Source: Bacteroidales bacterium (GTDB taxonomy: Bacteria; Bacteroidota; Bacteroidia; Bacteroidales; WCHB1-69). From it: DNA of 64,000 nucleotides. This document shows, piece by piece, positions 57,593 to 64,000 of this stretch; the first letter of the stretch is position 1, and each line of letters begins with the position of its first letter. A program made the position numbers and the translations under genes. Where the stretch lies: the NCBI GenBank assembly GCA_017649855.1, contig JAGCGA010000026.1, positions 35,197 to 99,196 on the forward strand, written 5' to 3'. The notes below the pieces were generated by a model. It was not told the origin of the DNA. It saw nothing but the letters and a program-made list of their open reading frames with translations, and made no database searches.

Positions 57593-58642
57593 TTATAATA
57601 TTAACATGGGGTTTTCCAACAATACATCAACAATTTGATGGTAAACCTTATGATCGGACACCTCGGTGATGGTGGTCACTTTGTTCCCGGCATCTTTAGA
57701 TGATGCACCGCAATGGTATATCCGCTCACTGTCAGTATTGTAATCGAGAATGATATACCGGTCGTGAAAAATGCCACAAGTCTTGCGGAAACAGATTTGA
57801 ATGTTCGAATATTGTTTGCGAAAATCATCAAAGTCGGCCTGATGAAGCCCTTTCCCAATGTTGTCGCTAAAAACATCGATAAGCACACCATCCGCCACGT
57901 TTTTAAGCAACACCAGCGTTTTGAGACTGATATAGTTATCAACAACGAAAACACTACTTTTGGCTGATTTATATATGGTACTATAGGCGATGTTGGCATC
58001 TACCGATTCACCGTTAAGGATCAGGTATTCGCGTCGTATCATAGGGTCTGTGAAGTCGCGCAGCACTTTTGCCAAGTCAGTTTTGGTGACCATAGTGTTC
58101 TTGATTACAGCAATGTCTGCCGTGTTTTTGGCGGTTTGAAGCGAAAACTGGGCGAATTCATTGTCTCCAATCAAAGATTTGTTTTCGATGATGTAATCCT
58201 TCATTGTCTTGAATGTTCGAATCAGAGCTTTGCTCTGTTCTGTTGCCAGTTCACCTTTCAACACGGTCATAAGCATATAAATGCCTTGCTCTGTAAAGAC
58301 GTATGGAAGATATTGACGACCACCCTTTTTACTTGCGTTTGAGGTCAATAAATTTGACCTCAAAGAGGATGTTTCTTTATAAATTATTGACTTCTCGCTT
58401 GTTGAAAGAGATTTTGAGGTCAAAAATTTTGACCTCAAAATCTCATGGTACTCTTCCTTTGTTATTTGAAACCGAAAATCAGCGTCAAATTTTTCGATAT
58501 TATTTTTCACTTGCTGGTTAAAGGCTTTTGTTGTATAGCCATAAATCGCAGCCAAATCTGCGTCAAGCATTACCCTAACACCTCGAATGATATATATGAT
58601 GCTGCTTAGCTCTTCAAAGTTGTTTGCATTTTCTGAATTCAT
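57593..58642 (-). CDS. ORF6N-domain protein with C-terminal phospholipase-D-like region
   Basis: 349 residues. The N-terminal ORF6N/KilA-N-type domain (residues about 10-150) has IYIIRGVRVMLDADLAAIYGYTTKAFNQQVKNNIEKFDADFRFQIT and GRQYLPYVFTEQGIYMLMTVLKGE. A duplicated ILRSKFLTS/SLRSNLLTS unit sits between, encoded by two GAGGTCA palindromes. The C-terminal part (about 215-349) has FHDRYIILDYNTDSERIYHCGASSKDAG, like the HxD/K region of phospholipase-D-type nucleases. ORF6N proteins are common in phages and mobile DNA. A defence role is possible; not proven. Confidence 0.8.
   Translation of the reverse strand: MNSENANNFEELSSIIYIIRGVRVMLDADLAAIYGYTTKAFNQQVKNNIEKFDADFRFQITKEEYHEILRSKFLTSKSLSTSEKSIIYKETSSLRSNLLTSNASKKGGRQYLPYVFTEQGIYMLMTVLKGELATEQSKALIRTFKTMKDYIIENKSLIGDNEFAQFSLQTAKNTADIAVIKNTMVTKTDLAKVLRDFTDPMIRREYLILNGESVDANIAYSTIYKSAKSSVFVVDNYISLKTLVLLKNVADGVLIDVFSDNIGKGLHQADFDDFRKQYSNIQICFRKTCGIFHDRYIILDYNTDSERIYHCGASSKDAGNKVTTITEVSDHKVYHQIVDVLLENPMLIL
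58338..58364. repeat. GAGGTCA palindrome inside the ORF6N gene, shorter copy
   Basis: TTTGAGGTCAA (58338-58348), loop TAAAT, TTGACCTCAAA (58354-58364), 11-bp arms within the coding region. Confidence 0.8.
58408..58444. repeat. 37-bp perfect palindrome inside the ORF6N gene
   Basis: GAGATTTTGAGGTCAAAA (58408-58425), one central A, TTTTGACCTCAAAATCTC (58427-58444). The arms are exact over 18 bp. It encodes the first ILRSKFLTSKS-type unit on the minus strand. The second palindrome at 58338-58364 encodes SLRSNLLTS. Confidence 0.85.
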
Positions 58643-58662
58643 AGTTCTAAATTTTCATGGTG

Positions 58663-58670
58663 CAAAGATA
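58663..58670 (-). promoter_or_regulatory. -7 promoter element of the ORF6N gene
   Basis: TATCTTTG followed by CACC on the minus strand, 20 bp before the ATG at 58642. Confidence 0.6.
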
Positions 58671-58870
58671 TAAAATTTTATTATGATATATTTTATTATA
58701 TGTAAATTTGTGTAAGATTTATATGTTCGGAAACCGGATTTGTTGTGACAAAGTCCCAGCGACACCTTGCATTCCTTACACGCGGTAGTGCAGGGAGAGA
58801 TATGAATATTGTTGAGGCAGACAAGGTTTTATAAAAGTTTCCCACTTCGCCACGAAGAACGGCAGCAATA

Positions 58871-58932
58871 TGTAGAGACGTGCCATGGCGCGTCTCTACA
58901 CACCCGCGATGGGGTCCGGAAGAATTTCGGCT
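58871..58932. repeat. Palindrome family copy with conserved extension, upstream of MATE gene
   Basis: TGTAGAGACGTGCC then ATGGCGCGTCTCTACA, a 30-bp near-palindrome (one mismatch) at 58871-58900, followed by CACCCGCGATGGGGTCCGGA and AGAATTTCGGC as at 57497-57525. The 344-bp gap 58643-58986 holds only this repeat and the two flanking promoters. Confidence 0.8.
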
Positions 58933-58958
58933 GATTTGGAATGATGGCGGGAAAAGGC

Positions 58959-58966
58959 TATTTTTG
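58959..58966 (+). promoter_or_regulatory. -7 promoter element of the MATE gene
   Basis: TATTTTTG followed by CCGC, 20 bp before the ATG at 58987 and 27 bp after the repeat at 58871-58932. Confidence 0.6.
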
Positions 58967-58986
58967 CCGCCCGAAACGAATACTCG

Positions 58987-60318
58987 ATGCAAAAAGTCCA
59001 ACTCTCCGACCATTTCACTTACGGGAAACTGCTACGCTTCACGATTCCCTCGATGATCATGATGATCTTCACGTCGATATACAGCGTGGTGGACGGGCTC
59101 TTTGTGTCGAACTTGGCGGGCAAGACCCCCTTCGCCGCCCTGAACCTGATATTCCCTTTCCTGATGTTCCTCGGCATCGTGGGCTTTATGTTTGGCACAG
59201 GCGGCAGCGCCTTGATAGGCAAGACATTGGGTGAGGGAAAGCCCGAGAAGGCCAACCGCATATTCTCTCTGCTGGTCTGTTCGGGATTCGTGGCTGGTAC
59301 TCTCTTCGCCATCGTCGGATGGCCGTTGCTAGACAACATCTCTCGTCTGCTGGGCGCTGACGAGGCGATGGTGGACGACTGCGTGATGTACGGGCGCATC
59401 TTGCTGATCGCCTTGCCATTTTTCATCCTCCAGATTATGTTCCAGGAGCTGCTGGTCACGGCCGAAAAACCGCGCCTCGGACTGCGCGTCACCTTGGTGG
59501 CCGGCGTCTTGAACATGGTGCTCGACTATCTGCTGATTGCGGTATTCGGCCTTGGCTTGAAGGGCGCGGCGTGGGCTACGGCCCTCTCACAGATGTCGGG
59601 TGCGCTGATCCCCCTGATATACTTTCTCTTCCCGAATAGTTCTCTGCTCCGTCTGGGGCGCCCGGAATGGGATGGTGCCGCTTTGCGACAGACCTGTTTC
59701 AACGGAATGAGCGAGTTCTTCTCCAATGTGGCCAATACGGTGGTTTCCATGTTGTATAACTATCAGTTGATGAAATATATAGGGGAAGATGGTGTGGCCG
59801 CTTTCGGGGTCGTGATGTATCTGGCGTTTGTCTTTGTGGCTATCATGATTGGCTACAGCATTGGCTCCGCGCCCATCGTGAGTTTTCATTACGGGGCGGG
59901 GAACAAGCCGGAGCTGAAGAATGTGTTCCGCAAGAGTGTGATGCTGATTGCGGGCATCGGGGTGGTACAGTTTCTCCTCGCGCAACTCCTCGCCCGACCG
60001 CTGGCGCATATTTTTGTGGGTTATGACCGCGACCTGTGTGACCTGACCTGCCATGCCTTGCGCATTTACGGCGTATCCTTCCTGTTGATGGGTTTCAATG
60101 GCTACGCCTCGTCCTTCTTCACCGCCCTGAACAATGGGGTGGTGTCAGCAGTGCTCTCCACCAATCGTACCTTGGTGTGCGAAACGCTGGCGGTCTTGCT
60201 CCTGCCGCTCCTCTTCGGCGTTGACGGCATCTGGTTCGCCATCATATTCGCTGAATCCACCGCTCTGCTCCTGACCGCCTCCATGCTGCTGAAGCACAGA
60301 GGTCGCTACGGGTATTGA
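58987..60318 (+). CDS. MATE-family multidrug efflux protein
   Basis: 443 residues with about 12 transmembrane helices. Typical phrases: IPSMIMMIFTSIYSVVDGLFVSNLAG in helix 1, GTGGSALIGKTLGEGKPEKAN after helix 2, and MSEFFSNVANTVVSMLYNYQLMKYIGEDGVAAFGVVMY at the start of the second half. It is of the NorM/DinF-type subfamily common in Bacteroidales. It exports drugs or cations with Na+ or H+; substrate unknown. It converges on the mscS gene, 22 bp apart. Confidence 0.92.
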   Translation: MQKVQLSDHFTYGKLLRFTIPSMIMMIFTSIYSVVDGLFVSNLAGKTPFAALNLIFPFLMFLGIVGFMFGTGGSALIGKTLGEGKPEKANRIFSLLVCSGFVAGTLFAIVGWPLLDNISRLLGADEAMVDDCVMYGRILLIALPFFILQIMFQELLVTAEKPRLGLRVTLVAGVLNMVLDYLLIAVFGLGLKGAAWATALSQMSGALIPLIYFLFPNSSLLRLGRPEWDGAALRQTCFNGMSEFFSNVANTVVSMLYNYQLMKYIGEDGVAAFGVVMYLAFVFVAIMIGYSIGSAPIVSFHYGAGNKPELKNVFRKSVMLIAGIGVVQFLLAQLLARPLAHIFVGYDRDLCDLTCHALRIYGVSFLLMGFNGYASSFFTALNNGVVSAVLSTNRTLVCETLAVLLLPLLFGVDGIWFAIIFAESTALLLTASMLLKHRGRYGY

Positions 60319-60340
60319 GAGGGGGACCCTTTATAACGAA

Positions 60341-63082
60341 CTATTCCTTCTCCGGTGGCGTGACTTCCGGAAGATCGCTCTTCGCGCTTTTTTCTTTGTT
60401 GGTCCGCTTGCGACTTCTCTTCCTGGGCTTGGGAGTACTCGGCTCCTCTGTCGGAAGCTCTAGACTCTCCTCTGCTTCTGTTTCGTCAGAGATAGCTGCG
60501 GCTTTGGGAGCGGATGTCTTGACTGCCGTAGGCACCTCCATGTGACGGATATAGACATCCTGTTGCGGGAACGGGATCTCGATCTTGTTTTTGTTCAAGG
60601 TGTTATAGATGATCTCTTTGATGCGGGCCACCACGGTGGCTTTCTCTTCCACTAAGATCCAGCAGACGACGAAGAGGTCCACGCTGCTGTCGCCAAAGTC
60701 GTCAAATATCACCTTGAAGCCCTGCTTGTTGTCCACCGCATATTTGCCGGCCTCGTTCTTGACGATGAGAGGTTCCAGACTCTTGAGGAGCATGTTGCGC
60801 ACCTTCTCGACGTTGACGCCATAGGCCACGCCCACGGGGATCTTCACCAACACGTAGCCATGGTTGCGGGTCAGATTTTTGAAGTTCTTGGTGAAGAGAG
60901 AGGCGTTCTGGAAGGTGATGACACTGCCGTCCAGCGTCACAATCTGGGTGCTTTGGTAGTTGATGCTGTCCACCTTGCCCTGCACGCCGTCACATTCAAT
61001 ATAGTCGCCCACACGCAGACGGCCGGTCATGAGGATAATGCCGTAGACGAAGTTCTCCAAGAGGTCTTTCATAGCAAAACCAAGACCGGTGGCCAAGCCG
61101 GCCATCACAATGGAAATGCCGCTGCTGGAGACCTCGAAGATCATGAGGGCTGCGATGACGTAGAAGCCCCAGACCAGTATCGAGATGATGTTGTTGACGA
61201 GGGTGGCATTGCCCGGACCCTGTACCACTGTGTCTTTTTTGTGACGTTTCCGCAGCATCTTGTAAAACGCCTTGATAGCGTAGTTCAGGTAGCGGAACAG
61301 GAAGTAGAGTTCGAGCACCAGGCAGAGCTTGAACAGGGAGAGCTGGATGATGCCGGGCTTGTTCAGGAAGACGTAGAGGAAGATCTTACGGCAGATGGAC
61401 GACATCTCGAAGATGCTGGTGGCCCAATAGACACTCGCCGGCACTGACAAGATGGCCAGAATGGGCAGCAGGGCCTTGAACAGGAAGTCGTAGAACCAAG
61501 TCCGGCCGATGTATTCGCCCTTGACCATCTTGGGCTGTATCTTCTTGAAATATTTCTTTAACTCGTTTTTGTCTTTGATGATTTCCCCTTTGTCTCTGGC
61601 AATCTTGCGGGTCAGATGGCGTTGTTCGTACATCTTGGCCAGGTCATAGAAGCAGGTGATGGTCTGGATGGCAGCCAGTTGGATCATCCACCAGATCATG
61701 ATTTGGACAGCCAGCAACACGAATCCGAGCCAAGAGGCTATGCAGGAGATGATCATGACGATTAGAGAGATGACGGTGTAGATCATGTCGCTGTCGGGCA
61801 ACTTGGCGATCTTGCGCTTCATCACGAAGAATTGCCAGATGGTGAAGGCCAACATCACGGGCGGGTAGATCAGGTTGACGAGATTGTTGGGTATCAAGAT
61901 GATACGGAAGACGATGACGATGAAAGCCATGATGATGAACGGCATATAGGAGCGTACGCCGGCACGGATCTGCTTGTCGTCGAGGCGTATCAGTAGGGAG
62001 ACGAGGATCACGTCGGTCAGCCATGCGAAGAAGGTCATCAGGTTGATGGCCATTAGCACGAAGTTCTGTTTGACGAAGAAGCGGGCGATGGTGATGGAGA
62101 TGGCGAAAATGGCCACACCGCAGGCGATGGTGACGAAAGGACGTTTGTGTTGGTCTGCGAAATACTCGCGCCATCGTTTGGGCAGCAGCCACCGCATGAT
62201 GACATAGCTGAGAATGCTGGCGATGAGGATATAGACGATCATGAAGATGCTGATGCCGAAGATGACAGGTCCACGCCAGTCAGATTTGCGACTGAAGGAC
62301 TTGTAGCGGTCGTCCACATCTTTTTTGGCGGCAAAATAGTGCCATTTGAAACGTTTGAGGGTTTTGAAATAGTTGTCGCCACCATTTTGGAAGATGTTCT
62401 TCTGGATGCCGTCATACTTGGACATGGCGAACTTGTTGAGTTCTTTGGCGCGGTTGGTGACGCGCTCGTAGTATTCCTGGTCCAGTTCGATGTTCTCCAG
62501 CATCTTGATGTAGTTGTCGCGCAGGGCGGTGGCGTATTCCACACAGGCTTCGCGGTCTTCCAGTCCTTGAGCATCCAGGATGTAGAGACTCTTGGCGGCC
62601 GTGTCGAGCACTCTCTTGGGGATCATCTCGCGGATGGAGTCGGGTAGGGCGCCGAGTTCACCGTTAGGCAACATGCGGGGTGGCAGGTTCTCCAGGGTCT
62701 TGATCAGGGCGTCGTAACGCTCGATCTCCGTTTTGATACGCGCAATCATCTTGTCGTAAGGGGCATGGTACTGCCGGAGGTTGCGGTACTGCTCGGTGGC
62801 CGCCTGGCAGGCGTAGGCCATGTCGAAGGTGAAGTCGGCGTTCTGCGAGTAGAGCATCAAGGCGATCTGGTTGCTGTTCTGCATCATGCCGATGAGGCGG
62901 GCGTGCTGCTCGCCGTAGCGCTTCTCGTAGCGCGCCATCATGGCTTTTTGCTCGTTGTAGGATAACTCCAACTCGGAGCGCAATACGCCGAGGGTCTGCG
63001 CCAAGTCTTTCTCTTTGAGAACGGCATGCGCCTGAAAGACAGTCAAAACGCTGATTATGAGGAGCAGGAAAAACTTTTTCAT
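60341..63082 (-). CDS. Large MscS-family mechanosensitive channel protein
   Basis: 913 residues. Signal peptide (MKKFFLLLIISVLTVFQAHA), a large periplasmic helical domain (about 20-270), then many transmembrane helices (about 275-600). The MscS pore and beta domain follow: GISIVMAGLATGLGFAMKDLLENFVYGIILMTGRLRVGDYIECDGVQGKV, then FPQQDVYIRH near 855. A charged Lys/Glu/Pro tail ends the protein. It resembles MscK/MscM-type large channels and responds to membrane tension. The -7 box is at 63116-63123 on the minus strand. Confidence 0.92.
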   Translation of the reverse strand: MKKFFLLLIISVLTVFQAHAVLKEKDLAQTLGVLRSELELSYNEQKAMMARYEKRYGEQHARLIGMMQNSNQIALMLYSQNADFTFDMAYACQAATEQYRNLRQYHAPYDKMIARIKTEIERYDALIKTLENLPPRMLPNGELGALPDSIREMIPKRVLDTAAKSLYILDAQGLEDREACVEYATALRDNYIKMLENIELDQEYYERVTNRAKELNKFAMSKYDGIQKNIFQNGGDNYFKTLKRFKWHYFAAKKDVDDRYKSFSRKSDWRGPVIFGISIFMIVYILIASILSYVIMRWLLPKRWREYFADQHKRPFVTIACGVAIFAISITIARFFVKQNFVLMAINLMTFFAWLTDVILVSLLIRLDDKQIRAGVRSYMPFIIMAFIVIVFRIILIPNNLVNLIYPPVMLAFTIWQFFVMKRKIAKLPDSDMIYTVISLIVMIISCIASWLGFVLLAVQIMIWWMIQLAAIQTITCFYDLAKMYEQRHLTRKIARDKGEIIKDKNELKKYFKKIQPKMVKGEYIGRTWFYDFLFKALLPILAILSVPASVYWATSIFEMSSICRKIFLYVFLNKPGIIQLSLFKLCLVLELYFLFRYLNYAIKAFYKMLRKRHKKDTVVQGPGNATLVNNIISILVWGFYVIAALMIFEVSSSGISIVMAGLATGLGFAMKDLLENFVYGIILMTGRLRVGDYIECDGVQGKVDSINYQSTQIVTLDGSVITFQNASLFTKNFKNLTRNHGYVLVKIPVGVAYGVNVEKVRNMLLKSLEPLIVKNEAGKYAVDNKQGFKVIFDDFGDSSVDLFVVCWILVEEKATVVARIKEIIYNTLNKNKIEIPFPQQDVYIRHMEVPTAVKTSAPKAAAISDETEAEESLELPTEEPSTPKPRKRSRKRTNKEKSAKSDLPEVTPPEKE

Positions 63083-63115
63083 AAAGGTATAAATAGATTG
63101 ATAATGTTAAAGTTT

Positions 63116-63123
63116 GCAAAAAT
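63116..63123 (-). promoter_or_regulatory. -7 promoter element of the mscS-type gene
   Basis: TATTTTTG followed by CAAAC on the minus strand, 33 bp before the ATG at 63082. Confidence 0.55.
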
Positions 63124-63155
63124 ACGAATTTTTTGGAAGTGATCATGCTGGTTTT

Positions 63156-63590
63156 TCACATCAGCACCAGACATGCGATCTGCCACCACTCCGGGGTGAA
63201 GTCGAACCAATAGACGGGCGCGCCCCAGCGGTCTTTTAACCGCAGCGTCTGGCCGTCCATGAAGTAGAGTGGTGTGCCCCAGCGGTCCTTCTGGCGGATG
63301 GTCTGGCCGTCGAGATAGAGCAATGCCTCGCCCCAGCGGTCTTTCAGCTTTACGGTCTGCCCGTCAAGATAGAGCAATGGCTGGCCCCATCGGTCTTGCT
63401 GCCGCACCTGCTGTGTGTTCTCGTCAAACCACAACAGCCGATCGCCCCAACGATCCTTCAACCGCATGGTGTTCTCCTCGAAATAGTACAGTCGAGCACC
63501 CCAACGGTCTTTCTGATAGACCGTCTGGGCAAGGACGGTGACGGCCGGGATCACGGTCATGACAAATAAAATAACGATTCGTCTATTCAT
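63156..63590 (-). CDS. Secreted protein made of DRWG tandem repeats
   Basis: 144 residues. Signal peptide (residues 1-22, ending VTVLAQ), then six repeats of about 18-20 residues, each starting KDRWG or QDRWG and continuing with a LLYLDGQT-like strand (KDRWGARLYYFEENTMRL, KDRWGEALLYLDGQTIRQ, KDRWGTPLYFMDGQTLRL). It ends with a hydrophobic WWQIACLVLM. The DNA is also repetitive, with about 54-bp units. I do not recognise the family. A beta-solenoid or stacked-hairpin fold is plausible. Confidence 0.82.
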   Translation of the reverse strand: MNRRIVILFVMTVIPAVTVLAQTVYQKDRWGARLYYFEENTMRLKDRWGDRLLWFDENTQQVRQQDRWGQPLLYLDGQTVKLKDRWGEALLYLDGQTIRQKDRWGTPLYFMDGQTLRLKDRWGAPVYWFDFTPEWWQIACLVLM

Positions 63591-63594
63591 GCGG

Positions 63595-63602
63595 CAAAGA
63601 TA
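63595..63602 (-). promoter_or_regulatory. -7 promoter element abutting the DRWG gene start
   Basis: TATCTTTG on the minus strand ends only 4 bp before the ATG at 63590. The usual transcription start would fall at or next to the start codon, suggesting a leaderless message or a later start codon. Confidence 0.5.
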
Positions 63603-63641
63603 GACAAAATCCCAATATGCACTGACAAACGATTGTTTTCC

Positions 63642-63671
63642 TGTAGGGACGCGCTTCGGTACGTCTGTACA
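63642..63671. repeat. Degenerate 30-bp member of the GTAGAGACG palindrome family
   Basis: TGTAGGGACGCGCT then TCGGTACGTCTGTACA. It has the same length and ends as 58871-58900, with several changes. It lies between hsp20 and the DRWG gene. No extension of the CGATGGGGTCC type follows. Confidence 0.65.
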
Positions 63672-63680
63672 AACGGCAAC

Positions 63681-63708
63681 AAAAAAACCGCAACCTCTCG
63701 GCTGCGGT
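63681..63708 (-). terminator. Terminator of hsp20
   Basis: On the minus strand ACCGCA (63703-63708 as TGCGGT on plus) pairs with TGCGGT (63687-63692) around a 10-nt loop, then six T (63681-63686). It is 28 bp after the hsp20 stop. Confidence 0.8.
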
Positions 63709-63736
63709 CCTAAATCATTAACAATCGTCTGAAGAA

Positions 63737-64000
63737 TTACCCGATGGTGATGGTGCGGGCGAGTTTGGGTTCCTCTTTCTGCAATCTTGGCAGGGTGATG
63801 GTGAGGATTCCGTGCTCCACCTTGGCTTCGATGTGCTCCTTGTCCACGTCCTCGGGCAGCGTGTAGTTCTGCTCGTAGTTGGTGTAGGAGAACTCGCGGC
63901 GCAGATAGTGGTGCTTTTTCTCCTCTTCCTTGTGTTCCATCTTGTTCTCGATGGCGACGCAGAGGTTGCCTTCGTCGTTGATGCTCACGCGGCAGAATTC
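63737..64000 (-). CDS. Small heat-shock protein (Hsp20), 5' end outside the window
   Basis: The minus-strand frame is open at base 64000 (reading EFCRVSIND inward) and ends with TAA at 63737-63739, so the start lies outside the window. The 87 visible residues hold most of the alpha-crystallin domain: YLRREFSYTNYEQNYTLPEDVDKEHIEAKVEHGILTITLPR, with the conserved G-I-L-x-I-x-x-P motif. It ends RTITIG. It binds unfolded proteins as an ATP-independent chaperone. A terminator follows. Confidence 0.9.
   Translation of the reverse strand, partial: EFCRVSINDEGNLCVAIENKMEHKEEEKKHHYLRREFSYTNYEQNYTLPEDVDKEHIEAKVEHGILTITLPRLQKEEPKLARTITIG

Noticed and set aside
1..64000. tRNA, rRNA, CRISPR arrays, riboswitches
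   Set aside because: None was recognised by eye. The short tandem repeats lack the unit-spacer regularity of CRISPR, and no cloverleaf or known riboswitch core was seen; a covariance-model search would settle this.

Overview
The window is Bacteroidetes DNA, most likely order Bacteroidales; the genus cannot be assigned from sequence alone. The evidence is consistent: nearly every transcription unit is preceded by the Bacteroidetes -7 element TAnnTTTG (often TATTTTTGC or TATCTTTGC), Shine-Dalgarno sequences are weak or absent, and there are a CHU_C-type secreted protein, a FISUMP protein with a T9SS-like sorting fold, an M16 double-domain peptidase, an rSAM/lipoprotein pair and a membrane-anchored AraC regulator. 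No rRNA, tRNA, CRISPR or intact insertion sequence was recognised.

Layout. 0-5.4 kb: two TPR proteins and an M16 zinc peptidase. 5.5-8.4 kb: a large secreted CUB/P-domain/CHU_C protein on the minus strand. 8.5-23.2 kb: an aryl-polyene-type type II fatty-acid/polyketide cluster with a methyltransferase, two acyl carrier proteins, two full ketosynthases, two half-length ketosynthase-like proteins lacking the catalytic Cys, two hot-dog dehydratases, an LpxL-like acyltransferase, an SMR/DMT-type membrane protein, a LolA homologue, a GT2 enzyme, an MMPL exporter fused to a PlsC-type acyltransferase, a CrtI-like oxidoreductase and an esterase. 23.2-29.6 kb: a short UvrA paralogue, an unknown membrane-anchored protein and a PaaK-type acyl-CoA ligase. 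29.6-35.1 kb: an AraC-type regulator diverging from a phosphate porin-pstSCAB unit that is preceded by a five-unit Pho-box-like array. 35.2-38.2 kb: cysD-cysN-cysH for sulfate assimilation through APS reductase. 38.3-48.5 kb: a FISUMP protein, a tyrosine ammonia-lyase, a Panacea/PIN toxin-antitoxin pair, a FabG-type ketoreductase, lipoproteins, an ECF sigma factor with its own membrane anchor and a third complete ketosynthase. 48.5-55.4 kb: AroE, DedA, a TPR protein, a DRTGG/ATPase/[FeFe]-hydrogenase-like sensory triad and the rSAM/lipoprotein system. 55.4-64 kb: a MITE-like element, GdhA, an ORF6N-phosphodiesterase-like protein, a MATE pump, a large MscS channel, a DRWG repeat protein and the 3' part of an hsp20 gene.

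Working together. The ammonia-lyase (40.1 kb), ketoreductase (43.1 kb) and third ketosynthase (47.3 kb) are exactly the activities the 8.5-23 kb cluster lacks for an aryl polyene: an aromatic starter, beta-keto reduction and an additional elongating KS. I therefore read the window as one pigment pathway split into a core and three satellites, with unrelated phosphate, sulfur and toxin-antitoxin genes between them. Two further themes are repetitive. A 28-30 bp palindrome family (GTAGAGACG...CGTCTCTAC) occurs between genes and once in frame inside a gene, and short imperfect tandem repeats begin at the stop codons of many plus-strand genes.
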